64,000 bases of DNA from Entomobacter blattae. Its GTDB lineage: Bacteria > Pseudomonadota > Alphaproteobacteria > Acetobacterales > Acetobacteraceae. A model generated the notes under the pieces. The model made no database searches and had not been told where the DNA came from. It worked only from the letters and a program-made list of their open reading frames with translations. Below, piece by piece: positions 35,352-43,606 of the stretch. A program made the position numbers and the translations under genes. Location: the NCBI RefSeq assembly GCF_014672835.1, contig NZ_CP060244.1:1715001-1779000 (forward strand). Reading direction: 5' to 3'. Positions within the stretch are counted from its first letter, which is position 1, and every line of letters begins with the position of its first letter.

Positions 35352-35701
35352 TCAGACTTGAGACCTGCTCTGGTAGGCCGGCTTCTCTTTATCATTCCCT
35401 CCAAACCCTTGGTAGAGAGAACAGATATTTCCTTGGCGTACATCTGGTGTGGCTGAAGCCTGTAACGAATAAAGGCCAGTTCACTTACTGCCTATGATGA
35501 CACGGGAAAGGGCAATCTGGTTGGCCGTTAGTACCAGTGGAACCGTCATGTGAAGAACTCAGGGTTGGCTCCCCCCGATGATTGAGGAGAAGAATGACTA
35601 CAAGCTGCCACTCCCATCAGCAAACACACAGCTAACCCATAGGGCAGGCCCTGTTTTTTGTTGGTACCTTTTAGGGGTAGGAGATATCGGCCGCCCCTTG
35701 G
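35352..35701 (-). pseudogene. Probable decayed lipoprotein gene
   Basis: On the minus strand, 35546-35701 reads in one frame as a lipoprotein signal: LKGTNKKQ, a hydrophobic core, then the lipobox GVAAC followed by SHSSPQSSGG, ending at TGA. No ATG precedes it in frame. About 60 bases on, another frame (35352-35486) reads ATPDVRQGNICSLYQGFGG and stops. A frameshift separates them. The pieces look like one protein broken by mutation; NICSLYQ faintly recalls secreted lytic-transglycosylase lipoproteins, but this is weak. The whole 35146-36153 gap has no intact gene; a further minus-strand frame above 35702 (ending GPNTGPWQWL) may be more debris. Confidence 0.35.
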
Positions 35702-36153
35702 CTAGAAAAACCGGTTATGATCATTAAAGCCACTGCCACGGTCCTGTGTTAGGGCCCTTGTATCCAGATATTCTTGTATCAGCCATTATATGGCTTGCCG
35801 CTGTGAGGTGCTCCTCTTTTTTTGTTAAAGATTTTTCTGCAAAATTTGTTGGTAAGTAAGTAGGGGGCAAGAGTAATGGCCTCTTTAAAAGGGCTATAGC
35901 GGCGTTTTGCTAGTATAAAATCGACTAAAAACGAGTGTTGGATTGATGCTCAGATCAGGGAGGGGCAAAAATCCTGGTAGATGGTTAGTGAAATGGTGGG
36001 AAATGATATTATGGGGGAATAATATTGGTTTTCACGATTTTTACCCTCTCTCTTTTTCCCAAAATATTTCATGATAGGGGTTATTTCTTGTATATTATAA
36101 AATTTACTAAAAGCGGGCGTTCCCACAGGAGAGTCTTTATAAATCAAAAAGCG

Positions 36154-37251
36154 TTATAGAAATTGGGAAGTGATCTTGGTAAATTTTCTAGCAGCTTCAA
36201 GGAAAGCATCATGAGAGAAGTTTTTCTGAACATATGCCTTGGCGTTGTTGCCCATTCCAATGAGTAGGTCTGGATTCTGATAAAGAAAATAGATTTTATC
36301 TGCGATGTCACGGGGGTTACTGGCAGAAATATATTCTCCCGTGATTCCAGGTTTTACACTAATTTGTAGCTGCCCAACAGGAGTGGAGAGAATGGGTAAC
36401 CCAGCTGACATGGCTTCGTGTGCAGCTACACAGAAGCCTTCGTAATCGGAGGGCTGGATATAAAGATTAAGAGAGGCCAAATACGGTTCTGGGTTTGACA
36501 GAAAGCCCGTAAAGATGACATTTTTTAAACCGAGTGTTTGTGTAAGGGCTTTAAGATTATTTTCCTCAGGCCCATTTCCAGCAATGTAAAAAAGAATTTT
36601 CTGTTCCAGAGTGGGGTCTTTCTGCTTGAGGATATGGGCTGCTTGAATAAGGCAATTAAAGCGTTTAAGCTTGTGAAGCCTGCCGAGACAGCCAACCTTA
36701 AAAGGTTGTTCTCCTGGCTTATAATGGCTTTGTGGTTGAGTTGAAGAAACAGAGAAAATAGGCCAGTTGAGAATTTTTTTATAAGGAATGCGAAACCGTT
36801 CGTGTAAATACACAGCTACGTTTTCAGAATCTGCAACCCAGAGTTTGGTAAGGTTCCTCATGAAATAAAATAGTAATTTTTTATAAGGCCTGACATAGGC
36901 ACTATGTTGCCAGCTGACGACAGGAATTTTTAATAATTTTCCAAAAATTTGACCATAAAAGGTTGCTGTAGGCAACGATGTCCAGAGAAGATCTGGACGG
37001 TTTTTTTTAAGTTCCTTCGCAAGATCACGACATATTTGGTAAATGTTAATAAGAAAATTTCTGCGGCTTTTAAGGAGAACAGTATAACAAATATTATGCT
37101 CCTCAAGGCGCTTGGCAGCCAGCATATCCCGTGGGAAAAGGGCTATAACGTGAAAATGGAAGTCATCTTTTTCTAGAGCGTGGATAATATTGGGTATAGG
37201 GAATTCAGCGCCGCCGCCTTCCAGACTGCTTACAAGGTATATAATTTTTAT
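36154..37251 (-). CDS. Family 4-type glycosyltransferase, start codon reads ATA
   Basis: A GT-B-fold sugar transferase. The first in-frame ATG is at 37125 (323 residues), but 42 conserved codons lie upstream of it in frame: IKIIYLVSSLEGGGAEF is the usual N-terminus of GT4 enzymes with the nucleotide-sugar glycine loop. The codon where Met is expected (37249-37251) is ATA, and a stop lies three codons before. The C-terminal half has VGCLGRLHKLKRF, FTGFLSNPEPYL and the E-x7-E motif in SDYEGFCVAAHEAMSAGLPIL. Either ATA (or another non-ATG codon) is used, or the gene has lost its start and is inactive. Acceptor unknown; likely envelope polysaccharide. Confidence 0.75.
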   Translation of the reverse strand: MKIIYLVSSLEGGGAEFPIPNIIHALEKDDFHFHVIALFPRDMLAAKRLEEHNICYTVLLKSRRNFLINIYQICRDLAKELKKNRPDLLWTSLPTATFYGQIFGKLLKIPVVSWQHSAYVRPYKKLLFYFMRNLTKLWVADSENVAVYLHERFRIPYKKILNWPIFSVSSTQPQSHYKPGEQPFKVGCLGRLHKLKRFNCLIQAAHILKQKDPTLEQKILFYIAGNGPEENNLKALTQTLGLKNVIFTGFLSNPEPYLASLNLYIQPSDYEGFCVAAHEAMSAGLPILSTPVGQLQISVKPGITGEYISASNPRDIADKIYFLYQNPDLLIGMGNNAKAYVQKNFSHDAFLEAARKFTKITSQFL

Positions 37252-37296
37252 GGGGACTATTTATAGAGGATATTTAAAAATATCAATAAGTTTAAG

Positions 37297-37935
37297 TTAA
37301 TAAGTTAAGGGTAAAATACTTTTAATTACAGAAGTAAACATTTCCGTCGTAAGACGGCCTGTGCTGGTGTTGTAACGCGACACGTGATAACTATTCACCA
37401 ATGTTAATTGCGAAGAAAGAGCAAGATGTTGGCCATGTCTAAAAGGAATGTTCCGAATACTTTTCCCTTGAGATAATAAAACAGCCTGGTGAGCAATGGT
37501 CCCGAGAGCCAAGATTACTTTTAATCGTTCAAATTGATTGATTTCTTCTTTTAGATAAGGATTACAGTTTCTTATTTCAGCCATGACGGGCTTATTTTGG
37601 GGTGGCACGCACCGAACAGCATTCACAATACGGCAGTTTGTTAAGGTCAGTCCATCATCGGGGGAAGCAAGGTAATGACCTTTGGCAAAACCAAACTTTA
37701 TTAAAGTAGAGTAGAGCAGTTCCCCAGCGTAATCTCCTGTAAAGGGACGACCTGTTCGATTGGCTCCTTTTAAACCTGGGGCCAACCCAACAATAAGAAA
37801 AGTGCTTTTTTCGTCTCCCCAGGGTTGGATAGGAGCGTTGTACCACTCGGGAAATTTCGCCTTGTTCTCTTCCCTGAAACTCACCAAACGGTTGCATAAA
37901 AAACAGGGGGACGGAGGTGGGGGGCAAGGGCTCAT
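37297..37935 (-). CDS. Type-5 uracil-DNA glycosylase (UdgB-like)
   Basis: A 212-residue DNA repair enzyme that removes uracil and other deaminated bases. The family 5 motifs are GLAPGLKGANRTGRPFTGD (motif 1) and SYHVSRYNTSTGRL (motif 2). Four cysteines fit the [4Fe-4S] cluster: Cys11 and Cys14 in CFLC, one in NAVRCVPPQNKP and one in NCNPYL. Motif 1 lacks the Asp/Glu of classical UDGs, as usual for type 5. It follows the NYN gene by 17 bases and precedes the glycosyltransferase, all on the minus strand. Confidence 0.88.
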   Translation of the reverse strand: MSPCPPPPSPCFLCNRLVSFREENKAKFPEWYNAPIQPWGDEKSTFLIVGLAPGLKGANRTGRPFTGDYAGELLYSTLIKFGFAKGHYLASPDDGLTLTNCRIVNAVRCVPPQNKPVMAEIRNCNPYLKEEINQFERLKVILALGTIAHQAVLLSQGKSIRNIPFRHGQHLALSSQLTLVNSYHVSRYNTSTGRLTTEMFTSVIKSILPLTY

Positions 37936-37952
37936 TTTACAGAGAGATTTGG

Positions 37953-38573
37953 CTATTCGGGGTCATAGGGCATAGCGGCATTATGGTCTGTTGCTTTTAA
38001 ATACCCTCCATTGGACGACGATGCTGGACGGTTTCGTAAGTCATTTTGTTTGCGGGTAAATTCTGGGGCAATATCGGCCAATTCCAGGAACTGGTCTGCT
38101 TGTCTTCGGAGTTCATCACCCACCATAGGTGGTGTGGTGCGAATGGAGGAAACAACCGTTACTCTAACCCCTTGTCTTTGCACAGATTCAATAAGACGTT
38201 TGAAATCAGCATCACCACTGAAGAGAACAGCATGATCAATATGTGGGGCAAGTTCCAGCATATCCACAGCCAATTCTATATCCATACTGCCTTTAATACG
38301 GCGTTTGCCATTTTGGTCTGTAAATTCACGAGCGTTCTTGGTAACAAGAAAATAGCCATTATAGGCCAGCCAATCTGTTAGTGGCTTAAGGGGAGAATAT
38401 TCCTCGGTATCTAGAACGGCAGAGTAATAGTAGGCTCTTATGATGGTGCAATGTTTGCGGAAAAAACTTAACAGGTTACGATAATCCACATCAAAGCCAA
38501 GGCTTCTGGAGGCAGAATAGAGGTTAGCGCCATCAATAAAAAGACAAGCACGTTCATCTGGCTGAAATAACAT
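37953..38573 (-). CDS. NYN-domain (LabA/DUF88) putative ribonuclease
   Basis: A 206-residue PIN-like nuclease. Acidic metal-binding positions are visible in LFIDGANLYSASRSLGF, in KGSMDIELAVDML and in VLFSGDADFKRLIESVQRQG. The C-terminal 30 residues, rich in Asn, Ser and Gly, look disordered. NYN proteins of this group are common in alphaproteobacteria; their RNA targets are unknown. First gene of a possible three-gene minus-strand unit with the uracil-DNA glycosylase and glycosyltransferase. Confidence 0.88.
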   Translation of the reverse strand: MLFQPDERACLFIDGANLYSASRSLGFDVDYRNLLSFFRKHCTIIRAYYYSAVLDTEEYSPLKPLTDWLAYNGYFLVTKNAREFTDQNGKRRIKGSMDIELAVDMLELAPHIDHAVLFSGDADFKRLIESVQRQGVRVTVVSSIRTTPPMVGDELRRQADQFLELADIAPEFTRKQNDLRNRPASSSNGGYLKATDHNAAMPYDPE

Positions 38574-38802
38574 TAAAAAATCCTTTTATATCATTTTTTA
38601 TAAGTAAAGCGTTCTAAAATGCATTGTAATTAACTATTTTTATTATTCTTTGTTGCAACAAGAGTAATAAGTTGGCAAGGGGGTATTCGATGAAAGCTGT
38701 AAGATGACTGTGTATATAATCAACTTTTATATCTTTATATAGTATTTTTGTATTGTATAAAATGACGAAACAGTAATCTTAACTAGGAGATGAGAGGGCT
38801 TT

Positions 38803-39315
38803 ATGATTGTTGTTGCCGTTGGAAGTAACCTTGCGGACAGGTATGGCAAGGAACCGCTGGAAATATGCCGATGGGCTGCAGCAAGGCTTTCTCATCAAGA
38901 ACACATTAATGTTATGACTGTTTCATCTTGGTATAAAACCCGGCCAGTGCCTGACTCTGAGCAGCCATGGTATGTAAATGGCGTGATCCGAATCCAGACA
39001 CATCTGTTACCAGAGGAGCTTTTGACACGGCTTCATGCCATTGAGGCAGAAGCAGGTCGTGTTCGTAAAAATAGGAATGAAGCACGAGTATTGGATTTGG
39101 ATTTGATTTGTTATAACACTCTTTCTATTCTTACACCTCATCTGGTATTGCCGCATCCGCGTATGCATGAGCGGGCATTTGTTCTTGCTCCTATGGAAGA
39201 GATAGCTGCGGAGTGGGTTCATCCATTGTTCAAAAAAAATGTTAGGGAAATGAAAGACCATTTTCTCAGCACTCAAAAGGAGGAGTGGTTCAGTATGGTA
39301 AAGATCCGCTCTTAA
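38803..39315 (+). CDS. folK: HPPK, 6-hydroxymethyl-7,8-dihydropterin pyrophosphokinase
   Basis: A 170-residue enzyme of folate synthesis that pyrophosphorylates hydroxymethyl-dihydropterin. Motifs: the N-terminal VAVGSNLADR, SSWYKTRPV, PWYVNGVIRI, the catalytic loop RNEARVLDLDLICYN and LPHPRMHERAFVLAPM. A good ribosome site (AGGAGATGAGAGG region) precedes the ATG. The 229-bp divergent gap upstream is AT-rich with no gene. A terminator was not found; rpoZ follows after 110 bases. Confidence 0.95.
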   Translation: MIVVAVGSNLADRYGKEPLEICRWAAARLSHQEHINVMTVSSWYKTRPVPDSEQPWYVNGVIRIQTHLLPEELLTRLHAIEAEAGRVRKNRNEARVLDLDLICYNTLSILTPHLVLPHPRMHERAFVLAPMEEIAAEWVHPLFKKNVREMKDHFLSTQKEEWFSMVKIRS

Positions 39316-39425
39316 ATGGATTGGCTCTTGTGTTTTGAGGAATGTCTCTCTATCTTTATAGAAGAGTAAATCTGTCTCTTGACTTGTTTTGAGCGTTAAA
39401 CTGGTAACGATGAGGGTATAATAGA

Positions 39426-39764
39426 ATGGCACGTGTGACTGTTGAAGATTGTATTGAAATGGTACCAAACCGTTTTGAGTTGGTATTATATGCGGCTCAG
39501 CGTGCTCGTAACCTTTCTCGTGGGGGAGAGCTCCATGTGGAACGAGATAATGATAAAAACCCAGTTGTCGCCCTGCGTGAGATTGCTGAAAGCAAGATCA
39601 ATGTGAACGACATGAAGAACGATATTGTTCGCTCTTTAGGTAAGGCGCCAGAACCAGACCCCACAGAAGAGGAAGTGCTGGATCTTATCCCTACAGAACA
39701 GAATATTTTTGGCCTGCAGGATGTTTCAGCAGAAGAAGAAACAGCTCATTCAGCTTTAGACTAA
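39426..39764 (+). CDS. rpoZ: RNA polymerase omega subunit
   Basis: A 112-residue omega subunit, which helps assemble RNA polymerase and forms part of a (p)ppGpp site. [30 protein letters not shown] is shortened here to its core: [15 protein letters not shown] and [11 protein letters not shown]; the [12 protein letters not shown] segment is typical. The acidic C-terminal tail is the alphaproteobacterial form. TTGACT at 39379-39384 could be its -35 box, but no matching -10 is clear. relA/spoT follows, a conserved order, with a terminator between. Confidence 0.95.
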   Translation: MARVTVEDCIEMVPNRFELVLYAAQRARNLSRGGELHVERDNDKNPVVALREIAESKINVNDMKNDIVRSLGKAPEPDPTEEEVLDLIPTEQNIFGLQDVSAEEETAHSALD

Positions 39765-39783
39765 AAGATATTGCGTCTTCTTG

Positions 39784-39813
39784 AAATACTTTTATTGTTT
39801 GGAAGTATTTTTT
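39784..39813 (+). terminator. Intrinsic terminator between rpoZ and relA/spoT
   Basis: AAATACTT (39784-39791) and AAGTATTT (39803-39810) form an 8-bp stem with an 11-nt loop and a T-run to 39813. It lies only 20 bases before the relA/spoT start, so the synthetase gene either needs read-through or has a promoter overlapping this region. Confidence 0.7.
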
Positions 39814-39832
39814 ATGAACGAGCAGGGGTATT

Positions 39833-42187
39833 ATGGGGCATGGAAGGTTTTTATTGTTAACGTCTTTCATGCCATTACTTCCTCCCGACGGAAGAGGTAA
39901 TGGAAAGGATCCTTCTGTTTCCGTTTCTCTTTATACACCAGGTGTAAGCGCAACGCTTTCTCCAGGTCATAAAGAGATCGGTCAAATGTTCAAGGTACTC
40001 CTTGAGCGGATAAAATCCTATAATCCAGAAGCTGAAACGGACGTTCTGCAAAAAGCTTATGCCATTGCTCTGGAGGCCCATAAAGACCAGAAACGCGATA
40101 ATGGCGATCCTTATATCACCCATCCTTTAGCTGTCGCCAGTATCCTTGCGGGTTTCCGCCTAGATATTCCTTCCATTGCCACAGCCTTACTTCATGATAC
40201 GGTTGAAGATACCACGGTAACTCTTTCTCGCATTCGGGATGAGTTCGGAAATACCGTTGCAGAATTGGTGGATGGTGTTACCAAGCTAACCCGACTTGAG
40301 CTTCAGTCTGACAGGACAAAGCAAGCTGAAAACTTCAGAAAGCTTGTTTTAGCAATGTCCAAAGATATCCGTGTGCTCATTGTTAAGCTGGCTGATCGGC
40401 TGCATAATATGCGCACGCTGCGCTATGTGAAGCGCCAGGATAGAAGGCAGCGTATTGCCCGTGAAACAATGGATATCTACGCCCCCTTAGCAGGGCGTAT
40501 TGGGATGGATAAGGTTAAGACAGAATTGCAAAATCTCTCTTTTGCAGAGCTGGAACCTGAAGCGAATTCTACCATACGCGCTCGTTTGAATTATCTGCGT
40601 GGCCAAGGGGCAGATGCTATTGAGGATATCCGTCGGGAATTATTGGGTCTTCTGCAGAGTTTGGGTCTGAAAGATGTTACGGTAACAGGGAGAGAAAAAT
40701 CACCTTACTCGATCTGGGAAAAAATGCAGCGCCGGCAGGTAAGGTTTGAGCAGCTTTCAGATATTATGGCTTTTCGTATTATCGTGCCAACACGAGAGGC
40801 CTGTTATATGGCCCTTGGGGTTGTGCATGCGGAATACCAGATGATAGCTGGCCGGTTTAAGGATTATATCTCCACACCAAAGGCGAATGGATATCAAAGC
40901 CTGCATACGGGGGTAACATTACGGGAACCCAGAAACCAGAAGATAGAAATCCAAATCCGCACAACTGAAATGCACGATATTGCTGAAAATGGTGTAGCAG
41001 CGCATTGGGCCTATAAGCAGAAGAGTGATGAAAAAGATATCCCGAGTGCCGTTTCGGCATTGGGTCGGCTCAGGTGGATGCGGGATCTGTTGGAAATTCT
41101 TGAAGATTCCTCAGCTCCTGATGAGTTTTTGGAGAATACAAAGCTCGAGCTGTATCAGGATCAAGTGTTTTGTTTTACCCCCAAGGGGCAACTCATTCAG
41201 CTGCCACGGGGGGCTACGCCGGTTGATTTTGCTTATGCTGTCCATAGCCAGGTCGGTGATAGATGCGTAGGGGCTAAGATTAATGGCCGCCTTATGCCGT
41301 TGCGGTATGAATTGCAGAATGGTGATCAGGTTGAAATTATTACCGCACGAGGGGGAACACCGTCTTCCTCGTGGGAGCGGTTTGTGGTTACGGGAAAAGC
41401 CCGTGCGCGCATACGCCGCTTTATTGCCCAGCAACAACGCAGTATTTCCCTAGATGCTGGGCGAGCCGCCTTGGCAAAAGCGTTTCGTCAAGAAGGGCTT
41501 GATGGCTCCGATAAGGTTTTAGAGCCGCTTTTGAAAACTTTTCGTATGGCAAGCCTCGATGATTTATTTGTGGCTGTACAAAATAACCATATCAACATCA
41601 AGGAAGTTCTCTGGGCGGCTTATCCTGAATTAAAGCAAGCAACAAATGTTTCACGCATGGTACCCTCACGCCTGATCTCTGGGCGGTCACGGTCGGTCGA
41701 TGAGAAAAACTACATAAAAAAGGGTATGGCGGTCACAGGTATCGGGGCGGGGGTTGCTACCAGTTTTGCGGGGTGTTGCCATCCTCTTCCCGGTGATCGG
41801 ATTGTGGGTATTGTTACGACAGGAAAAGGGGTAACGATTCATCGCTCTAATTGTCGGATGCTGGAAAATTTTTCCAGCACGCCAGAACGCTTTTTAGAAG
41901 TTGAATGGCAAAGCCTTGATAAACAAAAAGAAGGTGCAGGAGCATTACCCTATGTGGGTCGTATTAATGTTGTTGGGGTTAATTCAGGCAATGTTCTGGC
42001 AAGCTTGGTTAATATTATCTCAAAATATGAAGGGGCCGTGGTGAATATGAAGGTGATCAACCGGCAGCTTGATTTTGTTGAGATTATCCTAGATGTTGAG
42101 GTAAGGGATCTGAAACATTTTTCTTCAGTTATTGCTGGTATTAGAGGATCGTCCGAGGTGGTTCAGGCCGAAAGGGCTGTATCATAA
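39833..42187 (+). CDS. Bifunctional (p)ppGpp synthetase/hydrolase
   Basis: A 784-residue Rel/SpoT enzyme setting stringent-response alarmone levels. In order: HD hydrolase domain with HD at residues 121-122 (ALLHDTVED), synthetase domain near 285-400 (GREKSPYSIWEKM, FKDYISTPKANGYQSLHT), TGS domain near 440-500 (CFTPKGQLIQLPRGATP), a Cys-containing segment (CCHPLPGDRIVGI), and a C-terminal ACT/RRM domain from about 705. The HD residues and the synthetase motif are both intact, so both activities are expected. Alphaproteobacteria usually have this single Rel. The 50 residues before MFKVLLERIKSYN are poorly family-like, so the real start may be 39986. Confidence 0.93.
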   Translation: MGHGRFLLLTSFMPLLPPDGRGNGKDPSVSVSLYTPGVSATLSPGHKEIGQMFKVLLERIKSYNPEAETDVLQKAYAIALEAHKDQKRDNGDPYITHPLAVASILAGFRLDIPSIATALLHDTVEDTTVTLSRIRDEFGNTVAELVDGVTKLTRLELQSDRTKQAENFRKLVLAMSKDIRVLIVKLADRLHNMRTLRYVKRQDRRQRIARETMDIYAPLAGRIGMDKVKTELQNLSFAELEPEANSTIRARLNYLRGQGADAIEDIRRELLGLLQSLGLKDVTVTGREKSPYSIWEKMQRRQVRFEQLSDIMAFRIIVPTREACYMALGVVHAEYQMIAGRFKDYISTPKANGYQSLHTGVTLREPRNQKIEIQIRTTEMHDIAENGVAAHWAYKQKSDEKDIPSAVSALGRLRWMRDLLEILEDSSAPDEFLENTKLELYQDQVFCFTPKGQLIQLPRGATPVDFAYAVHSQVGDRCVGAKINGRLMPLRYELQNGDQVEIITARGGTPSSSWERFVVTGKARARIRRFIAQQQRSISLDAGRAALAKAFRQEGLDGSDKVLEPLLKTFRMASLDDLFVAVQNNHINIKEVLWAAYPELKQATNVSRMVPSRLISGRSRSVDEKNYIKKGMAVTGIGAGVATSFAGCCHPLPGDRIVGIVTTGKGVTIHRSNCRMLENFSSTPERFLEVEWQSLDKQKEGAGALPYVGRINVVGVNSGNVLASLVNIISKYEGAVVNMKVINRQLDFVEIILDVEVRDLKHFSSVIAGIRGSSEVVQAERAVS

Positions 42188-42240
42188 TATTGTATTATCA
42201 ATAGGTTATTTTTGTAATCTATTTTTTTTGGTTGAAATAT

Positions 42241-42660
42241 ATGATTTTAGGTTTGGGTATTGATCTTTGTGATATCCGCCGGATAGGCCGGGTCATTGAT
42301 GTGTTTGGTGAACGGTTTTTAAATAGGGTTTTTACGCCTCAGGAAAGGGTGACGGCCGAGCGCCGCTATGGGCAGACGAGAATCAATACCTATGCTAAAC
42401 GGTGGGCTGCTAAAGAGGCTTGTGCCAAGGCATTGGGTACTGGTTTTTCTCAAAATGTGTTTCATAGCCAGATTGGTGTTGTCAACCTCCTCACGGGGCA
42501 ACCCACATTGTTATTAACAAACGGCGCAAAAAAACGCTTACAACTTATTGAAACTCAAGCAAATGTTTTGAATAGTGTTATTGTATTATCCTTAACAGAT
42601 GAATATCCTTATGCGCAGGCACAAGTGATGATTGAAGGATACCCCTCTTCAATGATATAG
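42241..42660 (+). CDS. acpS: Holo-[acyl-carrier-protein] synthase
   Basis: AcpS transfers 4'-phosphopantetheine from CoA to acyl carrier protein. The ATG at 42241 gives 139 residues starting MILGLGIDLCDIRRI, with the Mg-binding Asp8; a TTG three codons earlier is less likely. The second signature WAAKEACAKALGTG carries the metal-binding Glu. The C-terminal part (IVLSLTDE) is typical. It precedes lepB by 139 bases, as in many alphaproteobacteria. Confidence 0.94.
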   Translation: MILGLGIDLCDIRRIGRVIDVFGERFLNRVFTPQERVTAERRYGQTRINTYAKRWAAKEACAKALGTGFSQNVFHSQIGVVNLLTGQPTLLLTNGAKKRLQLIETQANVLNSVIVLSLTDEYPYAQAQVMIEGYPSSMI

Positions 42661-42799
42661 CGTTGATGGGTTTGGCTGTGAAAAATTTTATAAACTGCTC
42701 ATTTTTGTAAAATTAATCACTGGGAAACACATTTATGCTATTCGTTAAAAACTTGGTAATAACACCCTTCTTTTTTGTCAATTTTGGTATTTTGTTCTT

Positions 42800-43606
42800 A
42801 TGACTGACCCAGGTATAGAGTCCTCATCAATGGGGGTTTCAGGGAAAAACAAGAAAAAAAAATGGGAAACCCTTCGTACGATTTTTCTTGCTATTCTTGT
42901 GGCTGTTTTTGTGCGCACGACGTTATTTGAGTCGTTTAACATCCCCTCGGGTTCAATGATCCCTACCTTGCAGATTGGGGATTATTTGTGGGTGTCTAAA
43001 TATTCGTATGGATATTCTCGTTTTTCACTTCCCTTTTCGCCTAATCTGTTTTCTGGCAGGATTTTTTTTACAGAACCTCAGAGGGGGGATGTCGCTGTAT
43101 TTCGTTTTACAAAAGATACATCCGTAGATTACATTAAAAGAATTATTGGCCTACCTGGAGATCGGATACAGGTCCGTAAAGGTTTGCTTTATATTAATGG
43201 GGAGGGTGTTCCAAGGCAATTGCTGGGGCCTTATACTGCTTTCGATGAACAACACCATAGTATGCCTGGCCTTTTATACAGTGAAACCCTTCCAGGGCGT
43301 GGAAAAACTTCGGTTTCTGTCACCCATGATATTCTTCGTCTTATGGAAGATGGCGAGCAGAATGATACGCCAGAATATACCGTGCCAGAAGGCTATTTTT
43401 TTGCCATGGGTGATAACAGGGACAATAGTGCCGATAGCCGTTTTATGGGAAGTGGCCCGCAAGATCTGGGCTTTGTTCCTATGGAAAACCTTATAGGGAA
43501 GGCACAGAGAATTTTTTTCTCTGTCGATAGTCGCTATCCGTTCTGGCAGTTTTGGCATTGGCCCTCTGAAGTGCGCTGGAACCGTATATTGCAGGAGGTC
43601 AAGTGA
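42800..43606 (+). CDS. lepB: Signal peptidase I
   Basis: A 268-residue leader peptidase. One membrane segment (about residues 24-42) follows a Lys-rich cytoplasmic start. The catalytic Ser52 lies in PSGSMIPTL and the general base Lys113 in YIKRIIGLPGD; box E, FAMGDNRDNSADSR, is complete. It removes Sec signal peptides on the outer face of the inner membrane, including those of the secreted proteins noted here. Its TGA overlaps the GTG start of rnc. Confidence 0.95.
   Translation: MTDPGIESSSMGVSGKNKKKKWETLRTIFLAILVAVFVRTTLFESFNIPSGSMIPTLQIGDYLWVSKYSYGYSRFSLPFSPNLFSGRIFFTEPQRGDVAVFRFTKDTSVDYIKRIIGLPGDRIQVRKGLLYINGEGVPRQLLGPYTAFDEQHHSMPGLLYSETLPGRGKTSVSVTHDILRLMEDGEQNDTPEYTVPEGYFFAMGDNRDNSADSRFMGSGPQDLGFVPMENLIGKAQRIFFSVDSRYPFWQFWHWPSEVRWNRILQEVK

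Noticed and set aside
35950-36147. 65-codon minus-strand frame
   Set aside because: AT-rich, no domain, no ribosome site; probably chance.
39007-39468. 153-codon minus-strand frame
   Set aside because: Antisense to folK and the start of rpoZ; no family resemblance.
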